Shown: positions 1 to 9,993 of the stretch, piece by piece
Layout: every line of letters begins with the position of its first letter
Position numbering within the stretch: position 1 is the stretch's first letter
NCBI GenBank assembly: GCA_001599715.1
Contig: BCHU01000017.1
Span: 1 to 64,000 of the forward strand
Source: Phaeotremella fagi
Taxonomy: Eukaryota > Basidiomycota > Tremellomycetes > Tremellales > Phaeotremellaceae
Length of the DNA: 64,000 bases
Direction: 5' to 3'
Position numbers and translations under genes: made by a program
The notes under the pieces: generated by a model
The model's database searches: none
Told to the model about the DNA's origin: nothing
Seen by the model: the letters and a program-made list of their open reading frames with translations, nothing else

Positions 1-29
1 CCTAACCCCCTAACCCCCTAACCCCCTAA
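1..29. repeat. Telomeric repeat tract (CCCCCTAA)n
   Basis: The first 29 bases are about three and a half copies of CCCCCTAA, which reads TTAGGGGG toward the chromosome end on the minus strand. This is the telomere unit known for Cryptococcus and its relatives. The C-rich strand running 5' to 3' into the window is the orientation expected at a left chromosome end. The tract is short, presumably because the assembly stops inside it. Confidence 0.93.
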
Positions 30-156
30 AATCTCAACCGCTTACCTTTTTCTCCCCCTTAAGCCAGATATGAGTAGCTATGATCCATACCTTTCCAACG
101 ATGTATCAAGCGTTCAGAGAAAACAACCCCCCGGCCAAAAGATGTCTGTATAACCC
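30..156. other. Subtelomeric spacer
   Basis: Unique-looking DNA between the telomere tract and the first possible exon. I see no subtelomeric satellite, no helicase-like (RecQ/TLH) frame and no transposon remnant. Confidence 0.5.
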
Positions 157-681
157 CTAATCAGTGTCTAAGATGATATCGATGGTCGACTGTTTAGCAA
201 CAGAATGGGGACGGGGAGTAGTAGGCAAAGTCGATCGGGTTGATATGGTGGATGGAAAAAGTGAAAGGAGGTTGAGCCGTACATATTGTGTTTCTTTCAC
301 GCCCAGGCTGATCTACATGAGCAAGAGGTGCTATATCGACTGACAAACTTACCAACTCCCTGTGATCAACAACTCATCCTTGACGGAAACAGCACAGAGT
401 GATGTGGGGATATCCAGACTAAAGCACCAAGACCTCAACCCATGCTCCATCAGCTCGTCTCGATTCCCTTCATTGGCTTTCCTACGATAGTGATCACGAA
501 CAGGTCGATCTTGAAGTGTGTTGATATCATACACAGACAAGGTAGATTGCTCTAATGGTCCGTTGTCAGATTCGATGTGTCTGTTCGATAGACTGATGAG
601 GTATCCTTGATCAACACAGCATTGAGTCTGGCATGGAGTTTCGATGATATCAACTCGCAACTGGGAAGATTGGATATCCAT
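157..681 (-). CDS. Possible telomere-proximal hypothetical gene, 3' part
   Basis: A 110-codon minus-strand frame begins at 681 (MDIQSSQLRVDI) and ends in ...KDELLITGSW. A donor near its end (GGTAAGT) can be joined to an AG acceptor about 45 nt downstream, near 309, and the frame then stays open to a TAG at 157-159 (...TIDIILDTD). The pattern of short beta-strand-like phrases and 'DELLITG' faintly recalls beta-propeller parts of basidiomycete F-box proteins, but no domain can be named. Upstream exons may lie between 690 and 940. This is the gene nearest the telomere and may be truncated. The splice is an inference and confidence is low. Confidence 0.28.
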
Positions 682-1019
682 TGAAGTTTGTTAAATGACA
701 AAAGGAAGAAACACACATTCATGAATGTAGCACGACGTCAACGGAATCAATTTTTCTTGGCACGAATTAAGCTGACTGGACTGCTGGTGCCTAATCTTAC
801 ACGGCATCTGACAGTCTGTCCTAATTATAACCTGAAGACCCTTCAACTGTCCTAGTAACGCCCTGAATGACCGAACTGTGGCTGAAATGTTGAATTGATG
901 CGTAATTGAGAACGGCGGCAAAAGCATTATGCGAATCAAGCGATCAACGATCGTCTAAGCTTATCAATTTTTCCCGTTAATGGTGATGAAAATCTCTACT
1001 GAGGTTTGGATAGACGACA
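682..1019. other. Intergenic / promoter of the first M20 peptidase gene
   Basis: A minus-strand open frame (691-939) is present but lacks a recognisable motif. It could be an upstream exon of the telomere-proximal gene or chance. The plus-strand peptidase gene starts just downstream. No regulatory site is confidently visible. Confidence 0.4.
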
Positions 1020-3248
1020 ATGAAACGTATACTGGGCTACGAGAAAAAGACATTCAATCTATCAAAGCTTTCACCCACCATGTCTGAATCTCTCCCAGCT
1101 CCAAACGGGAGCCCGCAGAACAAAAGTCAAAAATTCAAATGGTTCAAACTTACAGCTTTGTTACTATGCACTCTAGGACTCTTCACACTGACTTCGTCAT
1201 CTGGTCATGTACATTTGTCGATGGTCAGGTCAGCGTTGGGAACATTTTTCGCCCCTACAATCTACCAATCAACACCGATCTCAGGATTGCTACAATGTCC
1301 CAAGCAACCTGCGGCTATTTATCCAAAAATCAAATGGAACATGACAGTCGAAGAGAAGCAACGATCTATTGATCTTTTGTCGCAGGCAGTGGTACGTAAA
1401 AGCTGCATCACTGAGCTCACTATCAGCAAATTCCCACAGAATCATTCGACGACAACGGTGAACCAGGAGACGATCCTCGGTGGAGTACATTTGTGTACTT
1501 TCAGGAATGGCTCAGAAAGGCGTTTCCGTTGATGTAGGTACATGATATGATTGGGATCTGATCACAACAGACATCGAAAGGCAAACATAGAGTATGTCAA
1601 CAGTAAGTCTAGTTGAAGACGAAGCTGACTCCCAGCATTGGGGATCCTCGCAACCATAGAAGGAACAGATCCAACTCTTAAACCACTGTTGCTGTGAGTA
1701 ACATCGTCTACATCCTTCTAACACGACCAGAATGTCCCACTACGATGTCGTTCCCGCCCCCTCATCAACATTCGACCGCTGGACTCACCCACCATTCTCA
1801 GGATTCAACGACGGTGAATACATCTGGGGTCGTGGAGCAGCTGACGACAAGACGCTATTGGTAGCTCAATGTAAGTCGTTCTAAGAACCACTAATTGACC
1901 CATTACTAGGGGAAGCAATCACACACCTTCTTGAAAACGGATTCGTTCCCCGACGAACTATCATCCTCAGTCATGGCTTTGATGAGGAAGTAGATTTTCA
2001 ACGAAGAGGTCAGGGACATATTGCGCCATTCCTGGAAGCAAGATATGGGTTTAATTCTCTTCTCATGGTGATTGATGAAGGTTTCGAAGACATGGACGAG
2101 GTAGGTTGTCTGAAATTCAAATCTAATGTTCCATAGCTGTGGGGACGACCTTATGCTTTGCCGGCAGTTGGTGAGAAAGGGTACATGGATGTGATGGTGA
2201 GGTTGTCAATACAAACACTTCTAACGTTAAAGATCTCTGTCGCAACGGCAGGAGGTGTAAGTGCAGTCAACGTGTGTTACACTAACCTATCCAGCACTCA
2301 TCCGTACCGCCTGTTCACACAGGTATTGGTATCATGTCACAAATTGTCAACGCTCTCGAAAGCAATCCCTTCCCCGTCAAGGTGAGGCAGCGTAGCAAGC
2401 CGACACTGACTCATAGCTCACACCTACATCGCCATTGCTTGTTGGCCTGTTTTGCGCATCGCAATACTCACCACGATTCCCAGAGCAATACACCAAGCTT
2501 CTTTATTCCGAAGGTCCTACTTCGTGGCCCAAACTGGCTCATCTACTTGCGGCCGAGTCTCTCAAGAACAAAGCAATGCTTGGGACCACCACAGCCGTCA
2601 ACGTTGTTCGTGGTGGGGTGAAAGTCAATGCTCTCCCTGAGATTGTCGAAGCTCTTGTGAACTTTAGGATTGATTTTTCAGAGACTGTTGAAAGTACCCA
2701 GCAACATGTTACACACATCGTCAAAAAGATTGCCGAAGAAAATCAACTCCATTTCTTAGCGTTCAACAATTCCACTGATAAAACGTTTGACCAGTTTATC
2801 AGGGCTGAAATGATCGGTGTCCCATTGGAACCAGCACCAATAACACCCACAACCGGCGGGGTGTGGGAGTTGTTCGCTGGAACGATCAAGTAAGTGGTTG
2901 CAAGAAATAATTTTGCTAACTGATGTCAGAGGTACATTGCAAGATGACGATAGCATGGAGCTCGTGGTAGCACCATATGCCATGTCGTGAGTATGGAGTG
3001 CAAGAGTTTCTAACATTGTAGCGGTAACACCGACTGTCGAAACTACTACAATCTCTCCAGGAACATTTATCGTTTTTTAGGAGCGCCGAAGAATTCCGGA
3101 TTTGCGTTGGTGAGTAAATACTTTGGGACTTTGACTCACTTTCAAGCACACTGTGGATGAGAGATCGACTGTTGAAAGCCATTACACGATTGTCAATTGG
3201 ATACACGCTATAGTGCAAAATGCAGATGCTTATAGTGGGGAAGAATAA
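1020..3248 (+). CDS. M20 family Gly-Xaa carboxypeptidase, membrane-anchored (copy 1)
   Basis: A zinc exopeptidase of the yeast CPS1 (carboxypeptidase S) type that trims peptides in the vacuole or secretory lumen. The N-terminus has a hydrophobic anchor (KLTALLLCTLGLFTL) after a short basic segment. After splicing, the M20 landmarks appear in order: QIPTESFDDNGEPGDDPRW, the first metal ligand in SHYDVVPAP, WGRGAADDK (bridging Asp), HGFDEEV (catalytic Glu pair), GGVKVNALPE, then GNTDCRNYYNLSRNIYR and the last His in HTVDERS. All expected metal ligands are present. At least ten short introns. The start could be 1020 or the in-frame Met at 1080 (MSESLPAP), which still keeps the anchor. The gene converges on a second member of the same family at 3561-5666. 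Stop TAA at 3246-3248. The family assignment is firm; the substrate is not known. Confidence 0.88.
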
Positions 3249-3560
3249 CAGAAAGGCTAGGTGCCGTTGAAATAAGTTGAGATATGCATGATCGTGTGTG
3301 ACTTCAGACAAATAGAGCTTTGTGGAAGAAGAATTTCACGGTGAGGTCTACCAGTTCATAAAGGAAACATCTGGAAGATTGATGCTACATGGCGACAAAC
3401 GTAATGGACAAGTGATGCATTCCGATTTATGAAATCCATGATTAGAGGGACACCGCTTGAAGAGGTCTCCACCCTACTCTACAAGTCCTGCGCAGAATCT
3501 GCGTTCAAGATGAAGGCTTGAAAGAATCTACCGTTTGTCAGATTCTGTAAACACAGCATC
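3249..3560. other. Short tail-to-tail spacer between the two M20 genes
   Basis: 312 bp shared 3' region of two convergent peptidase genes. No further coding potential or repeat was recognised. Confidence 0.5.
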
Positions 3561-5666
3561 TTACCTCACAAGCTCGATTATGGCATCGGCAGTCTACCAA
3601 GTCAACATCTATAATTTATAATGTCTAGCTCACCACTCTTTCATTAACCGTATGAGCTAGGAATGATCAGAAAAGCTGCAATACACTACTCACCTCCTTG
3701 ATAAGCGTCACTGGGGAAATACTTCCAACGATAGATGTTTGGTGTAAGATCCCAGTATCTAAGACTGTAAACGACTTGCACATATTACCTATAAATCTCA
3801 CCTGTTGGTATCGGTGTTCTATTAGAGGTCAGACTATGCTACCTAGACTTGACTTACTCCCGTCGCCATCCACGGAGACATGATCAAATCGTCTCCCTCG
3901 ACCAGCTGCACCATCTCCCCCGTAGGACTAACTTCTGGTCTTGAAGCCCAGACTCCTCTCGACGTGCCAGCCAGTAATCGCCACGCTGCACTGCCCAAGT
4001 TCGTGGGAGATATCGGGGCTGGATTGACAGAAAAGTTTCCAAAAGCTCCATCAAGGCTAACATCTCCGAGAGAGACTTTTGGGACGTAGGACCTGGAAAA
4101 GCCTGAGATAGATAGACTATATTTTCTAGCTACTGGGAGTAAAGTTTCAAATATCTGACCATGGAGTTCTTCAAGCGATGACGCGACATCGATTCGGTGA
4201 TTGATAACAACAGTGACGACTTCGGGCTAAAGGTGAGAAGTATCTTTGGATCCAGACTTACCAAAGCGTTCACCTTTACTCCGCCGAAGATCATGTCTGT
4301 AGCCTGGGTCGTTGTCATCATCGCCAAACTAGGATTTCCCATTCCAGGTCCTGTCCAGTCTGGACCTATACCCTCTTGTATGATGACTTCAGGTAATCTT
4401 TTGAAAGCTTTCGCGTCACCCCTGTCGCTCTTCAAAACTTCTTTCCTCAACACCCCAGGTATGTCAGGAGCGTATTGTGCAGAGCATTGCAAAAAGCCCC
4501 AGACAGGCGATGTTTTGAGAAGACGAACTGGGTGTGGGTTCTTCTCCAATTCAGCAATCAACAACGCGGTCAACCCGATGTTGGTGTGAGGGGGAGGGAC
4601 AGACGAGTGGCCGCCTAGAGTCGACACTGTGATGTTCAGATCGAATTTACCTTTTTCCGCGATGGAAGCAAGGCCGAATGTCTTTTGTCAGGGCGACCTG
4701 TTGTATCACCTACCTGTCCCCAAGAGTTGGTGATTCCAGTGCCCTCATCTACCAGCAGGGCCATCGAGTCCTTGCCAAATTTATCCAACACCCAGTCTCT
4801 GATCGCAGCAGCTCCTCGAGAACTACCTCCTTCTTCGTCATTCCCAAAACCAAGAATGACAGTACGTTTTGGTTGAAAGTTGTATCCCTCGAGCAGTAGT
4901 TCAATGGCAGCACTTTTTGTAAGCTTGAAACTCCGATCATGCTCACAATATAGACGTAAGACCAGACTTGTCGTCAGCTGATCCTCTACCCCATATGTAC
5001 GTGCCGTCGTAGACTCCTCCAAAAGGTGGTTGTTCCCATTGGTAGATAGTTTCGTTGAGAACGGGCACGACGTCTGGAGGTTAGTGGTGTCATTGCTGGG
5101 ACTCACCTTGATGGGCTGAAAGGAATATTGGTTTCAATGAAGTGTCGGAACCGAACCACTCGTAAATCAGACCATACGTTCCTACTGTAGTTTTCGACAA
5201 GTGTTTGTGACTGCGGGTTAGTCAAGAGATGGCACGGAACTTACACCAGAGGATAGCTGTGTTCGAGATCTAGGAGTTGGCAAGGGATCGTCAATCTTTA
5301 CTCACAAGCATGGAGGTCTCCAAACACATCCCAACGATGATCTTCACCTGATCCCATGTCGTCAAATACTTCAGTGGGTATCTGGATAGCGCCTTGGTGC
5401 CATTTGATGATTCTATCCTTATGGGCCCAAACACGAGATGTGTTAAACTGAGAAGGTAACAGCGGCTCAGCTTGAGCGCATGATGATTGTTGCAATGGGT
5501 GTTGTGTATATTTTGTTGCGAAGCACGATGGGTTGAGTAATAGAATGATGGCCAACACGGAACCCAGAGTAACGATTGAACCTTTTCGAGAAGGAGAGGG
5601 TGGTTTGTTATGAGCCAGCGGTAGAACTGATTGATGGGTAGGTTTCTCCATTGTGATTGTGTTCAT
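3561..5666 (-). CDS. M20 family Gly-Xaa carboxypeptidase, membrane-anchored (copy 2)
   Basis: Second CPS1-type zinc carboxypeptidase. The N-terminus carries a single hydrophobic anchor (VTLGSVLAIILLLNPSCF) after a basic, proline-rich stretch. Landmarks after splicing: QIPTEVFDDMGSGEDHRWD, AHQDVVPVL (metal His, split by an intron), IWGRGSADDKS, LGFGNDEEGGSSRG (catalytic Glu pair), LLVDEGTG, MSTLGGHSSVPPPHTNIG, FGGVKVNAL, RYWDLTPNIYRWKY and the last His in AHTVNERV. The end TADAIIELVR follows a final intron whose acceptor I place at a TAG directly before ACTGCC. The next ATG at 5651 (MEKPTHQ) is an alternative start. Faces copy 1 tail to tail, and its 5' side faces a Dal5-type transporter. The protein looks complete. 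Confidence 0.87.
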
Positions 5667-6101
5667 GGAGCGTTCGTGAGGAACAGAAATATATCACCTT
5701 GGATGTTTTGACGCCCTTTGACATACTGTCACTGTCTCCTCAAGATCGAAGACTAGCACTAGCAATCATCTGTCGCCTTTCTAAGCTGAAGATCCGATCA
5801 GTTTGTTCTTTCGTCGGTACAATCGCCAGAATGGTATCACTATCAACGAGGGTTATAAGCGCTAAAAGGGAGATAAAGATGTTGATGAATGCAGAGTTGG
5901 TCGGAATTTCACGTGACATAGATGGCGGCTATTAGTGATAACAGCTGGCGGCTAAAGATTCCCCTCTGATTGGATGAGCTTATCAATCTATTTCAGACCT
6001 TGAACATCAACTGTTCTGTACTTGTATATAAAGCCCAATGATTTCCAAGTCCACCTCCTACCTCCTCATCCTCATCCGAGACCTCTACCAAATCTGTGAT
6101 C
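5667..6101. promoter_or_regulatory. Divergent promoter with GATA cores and a TATA box
   Basis: 435 bp between the minus-strand M20 peptidase and the plus-strand Dal5-type permease. GATA cores are seen at about 5870 (GAGATAAAG), 5934 (GTGATAAC) and 5979 (GCTTATCAAT, i.e. TGATAAG on the other strand). TATATAAA at 6025-6032 lies 70 nt before the permease ATG. GATA sites fit nitrogen-responsive control as known for DAL-type genes; regulation is an inference. Confidence 0.45.
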
Positions 6102-7937
6102 ATGGCAGACCTCGATACCATTAACAACAACCATCACGCCTTGTCCAAGAATGGGCAAGTACTTGACGTACCGATGGATGATACCAAAGAAGAAGTAGAG
6201 CCTAAAGGTAAAGTTACCGTAGCTGAAGCTGAATTCGGGGACGAAGCGTAAGTGACACAGAAGCCCCAGAAGCTCCTTATTTACATTCCATAGTATGCAG
6301 GCGGAATCTCAATTTACGGACGCCGAGTACAACAAGCTCAAACGCAAGATTGATTGGATCTTGTTACCTATGGTACGTTATAGTCGAGGCCGGTATTGAC
6401 ATTACAGATGTGGTGGTGCTATGGCATTCAACAAACCGACAAAACAGGACTGTCTTACATGAACATCTTTGGTCTACAGACATCCACTCACATGGTCGGT
6501 CAACAATACTCTTATTTGACCGTTGCGTTCTGTGAGTTACCAAACGTTCGTAACTAACGCCTAGATGTCGCCTACGCAGTCTTCGAGTTTCCATCTACTT
6601 TCCTGATGCAACGACTAAGTGAGTTCTTCAACTACCACCAGGCGTTGCTGACGTTCCAAGACATGGGCAAAGTCATGTCCATCTACATGTATGTCCAAAC
6701 TCTTAATCTCTCTGACATCTAGGTTCTGTTGGGGTATCGTCGTCTTTTGTCAAGCCTTTCTCACCGATTGGACGCAGTTCATGGCTCTTCGAACACTGCA
6801 AGGAGCGTTGGAATGCGCCATTTCACCTGGTTTCACGTTACTCATTTCCAACTGGTACACCACTCGAGAGCATGCGTCTCGATCACTCATCTTCCAATCT
6901 GCCAATGCAGGATGGAGCATAGTTGTCAGCTTGACCATGTATGGTATCGGTGTAACCGCTCAGTCCAATCCTACGGGATTCATTGGTACCGGTCCTTGGA
7001 GAGGTATCTCGTTGTTTCTGGGTGCACAAACTCTAGTCGCAGCTGGACTTTCATGGTTCCTACTTGGGACCCCCAACGAGGTCATGTGGCTCAACAAACG
7101 TGAAAGGCTCATGGCCAACGCCAGAGTCATTCGCAACCATCTCGGTACCGACATGACTGGTCGAAAGTACTGGAACTGGGATCAAGTCAAAGAATCTTTC
7201 GCAGATCCGGTTACTTATTTCCAATTCATCAACATGTTTTTGGGCTCAGTCTGTAACGGTGCTCTGGGAACGTTCGGTACGGTGATCAACGCTTCATTCG
7301 GTTTCACAAGTCTTCAGGTTATCCTTTACAGTATACCTCAAAACGTCGTCTCAGTCGCGATCTTCCTTATCATGGGTTATACCACGTTGAAGTGGAAAAA
7401 CATCAGACTGTGGTGGATGATGGCATGTTGCATTCCTCCTTTTGTTGGTATGCTCGGCATCGCCCTGCTGCCCACGTCAACGGATTACAAGTGGGATAAA
7501 TGGGGATGCTATTTGATGCTCGTCACTTTTGTCATCCCTCTGTTCTCTGGTCTCGCTCTTGTCAGTTCAAACACTGCCGGTAGAACAAAACGAACAGTCG
7601 TCAGTAGTTTGATCTTCGTCTCGTACTGCGCTGGAAACATTGCTGGATCTCAAGTCATGCAATCGTGGGACGCTCCACAGTACTTGCACGGTGTCACGAT
7701 TATAGCTATTTTGATGGCGATCGAATTCGCGACCATCGTCATTTGGAGGTTCTGGCTTGTGTATCTCAACAAGAAACGAGCCAAGGTTATAGAAGCCGAT
7801 GGTTTGTCTGTGGAAGAGGTGGAGCGTCGGGCTCAAGCCCTTGGATCTCAGGATGTGACTGATTTGAAGAATCCTTATTTCATGTGAGTGATGAAGCTCC
7901 CGACGAGGACTGACTTGTGACTAGGTACGCCTTGTGA
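6102..7937 (+). CDS. MFS transporter, Dal5/anion:cation symporter family (1)
   Basis: Twelve-helix permease of the fungal Dal5/Fen2 (allantoate, pantothenate, nicotinate-type organic anion) group, expected in the plasma membrane. The protein begins MADLDTINNNHH, and a hydrophilic N-tail precedes KLKRKIDWILLPM, the usual entry to helix 1 in this family. The middle (RTLQGALECAISPGF, SNWYTTREHASRS) matches the family's helix 4-5 region, and ETxTPR-like NEVMWL opens the central loop. Four or more introns interrupt the N-terminal third, followed by one long exon from about 6724 to 7887. A last intron adds only the residues YAL; stop at 7935-7937. The start is chosen because the ATG lies 70 nt after a good TATA box and gives the typical N-tail. 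The substrate cannot be read from sequence. Confidence 0.88.
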
Positions 7938-8319
7938 GCGGATAATGGAAGATTCATAAAAATAGACATTTTGGCAGGTAATTAGTCGCTTAAATGGGGA
8001 AGTCCAAATTTCACGAGTTGTACAGGTTAATGCAGCTGTTGTCTCTTGGCTAGATGCAAGGATAGAACGTCCCAATTTACTTACCGCACTATCTCCTTTC
8101 ACACCCCACCCAAAGTCGTAATAGTCCTAAGTTTAACTCATTGTGCCCTCCGTCTCATCGTCAAATGTCTCTGTCCTGATTGTGAATTCGCGACCGTTGC
8201 TTGTTTTGTCGATTAGGCGACTTACCCGCCAACACCTTCGCCGAGCTTTCTAGTTCTGTGACATCTAATACCCCATGTTTGTTCAAGACTGAAGACTGCA
8301 ACACAGTAACCTCATCGAC
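7938..8319. other. Intergenic, promoter of the next MFS gene
   Basis: 382 bp with no convincing coding frame. It is AT-rich around 7950-8000. No specific site is supported. Confidence 0.4.
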
Positions 8320-9804
8320 ATGACGGAACGATCAGTGCTCTTGCCTAAAACTGACTTCAACGAGCAATGGTTCAGCCCCATCAGACGAGTTTACTTTACG
8401 TCGATTCTGACCGCGATCGCTTTCGGTTTCACTCAAACATCAATTATCTACGCGTTTCGAGTCATGACCTGTGATGAGTATTATCAAACTCACGAATGGG
8501 TTGGAGAGGGTGACCGATGTGCAGTACCTAGCATCGAGTCGGATACAGCGATTCAAGTCGCGATCGCTGGCTCTTCTACCACTATTTTTACCATCTTCAA
8601 CGTTTTCATCGTTGGTTGGATGGCGAAGCGTTTTGGTGTCAAATTAACAATGTTCCAGCAAACCGCTTGGTCAGCGATTCGAAATCTTACCCAAATCTAT
8701 GCTCTCTCAATCGGTGGGAGATGCGGTATTCTTATCATCCAGGTCACGCAGTTTTTCAACGTCATGGGTAGTGGTGGAGGTTTTCAACTTGCAGGGAACT
8801 CGTATGTAGCGGCCCTTGTCAAGCCAGAAAAACGTACCGGAGCTTTTGGGATTCTCGGTGGAGTCTGCATGTTTGGTAACGCTTTGGGCTACGTCGGTGG
8901 TGGTCTAGCTTTCAGGATTGGACCTCTTTATCCATTTTACGGTGCCTTATGGTTGCTCGTCCTGGTCACTCTTTTTGGAGCCATTTTTCTCCCCTTCATC
9001 ACTCCAACCGCGGTGAAAACTTCAAAATCAAGTCTTCTGGACCCGCTGAAACTCTTCATCCCTCGTAAAAGATTCATCAACGGACGTTCTCAGTGGGATT
9101 TCAATCTATTTCTCCTTGGAGCCGGGGCCTTCATGTCCGTCTTTGCAACGGGGTATGTACCCTTTGGGTTGCAACTCGTTGGTACGAACGTCTTCAGCTT
9201 TGGACCTGATGACAGTGGGTTCATGATCTCGTTCAATCTTTTGATGAATGCTTTCTTTCTTCTGGTTTGTTTCCCACGTATATTTGTTCATGGTCGTCGA
9301 TTCGTGAGTCGGCGCGAAGTTGAAACACGGTCTCAATCAAACGATTTTGCACAACAGCCAGGTGGCCAACTGGAATCTTCAGCTGATCTTGTTCAAAACA
9401 CCGACCAACATGGCTCCACTTTCGACCTCTTATTCCTTCAATGGTCCATCTTGACTGACGCTATGCTCACATCGTGCGTATCACTCAGCACCCATGGTTC
9501 GCATCTCTTCATTGCAGCTGGTATACTGCCCTTTGCATCAGGAACCGGGGCAGCTGCAAAGGGAGTCACATTAGACTTTGTCGATCAAGATCTTAGGGAA
9601 GAAGCTCTGGGGGCCATCGCGTTGGTGGAGAAGATTGCTTTTGTCTTGACAACAGGAGTGTTTGGTTATGTTTTCGCGATTCTTTCGGAGCTTCAACATC
9701 CCATGCTCCTGTTTGTAGCCAACGCGATTGTCGCCTTTGTCGCCTTTCTCCTCTTGATTCCCGTTCGTATGCCAAAATCGAGTGAAGACTTGGTATCGAG
9801 ATAG
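8320..9804 (+). CDS. Intronless MFS transporter, Tet/SLC46-like
   Basis: A 494-residue major facilitator without any intron, in a region where neighbours have many. Landmarks: helix 1 region FTSILTAIAFGFTQTSI, an external loop with TCDEYY, SIESDTAIQVA, the loop 2-3 motif GWMAKRFGVKLT (MFS motif A position), and a central cytosolic loop around 9000-9080. The C-terminal half is complete (SGTGAAAKGVTLDF, LLIPVRMPK). The C-x-x-YY loop and the SIES[D/E]TA phrase are shared with the gene at 15942, so the two are paralogues. The substrate is unknown; drug or organic-ion export and folate-like uptake are all possible for such proteins. It runs tail to tail into a Zn2Cys6 regulator. Confidence 0.85.
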   Translation: MTERSVLLPKTDFNEQWFSPIRRVYFTSILTAIAFGFTQTSIIYAFRVMTCDEYYQTHEWVGEGDRCAVPSIESDTAIQVAIAGSSTTIFTIFNVFIVGWMAKRFGVKLTMFQQTAWSAIRNLTQIYALSIGGRCGILIIQVTQFFNVMGSGGGFQLAGNSYVAALVKPEKRTGAFGILGGVCMFGNALGYVGGGLAFRIGPLYPFYGALWLLVLVTLFGAIFLPFITPTAVKTSKSSLLDPLKLFIPRKRFINGRSQWDFNLFLLGAGAFMSVFATGYVPFGLQLVGTNVFSFGPDDSGFMISFNLLMNAFFLLVCFPRIFVHGRRFVSRREVETRSQSNDFAQQPGGQLESSADLVQNTDQHGSTFDLLFLQWSILTDAMLTSCVSLSTHGSHLFIAAGILPFASGTGAAAKGVTLDFVDQDLREEALGAIALVEKIAFVLTTGVFGYVFAILSELQHPMLLFVANAIVAFVAFLLLIPVRMPKSSEDLVSR

Positions 9805-9993
9805 GATAAAGAGTCCATGGTATATAGACATGCAAAATGTAGCAGATAGCACAGCCGTACGATTGATATAGCTGGGATATAGTGGCGTCTTGAAGGATCG
9901 AAAACGTCTTTGTAGGCTCCTCTTCATGAAGAATGTAAACATGTTCCATTGCCGACAAGTCTACGTTACATACAGCGCAAGAGAGACACAGGG

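Noticed and set aside
1512..1724. Minus-strand frame inside the first M20 gene
   Set aside because: Opposite an exon-intron stretch of the peptidase that reads correctly after splicing.
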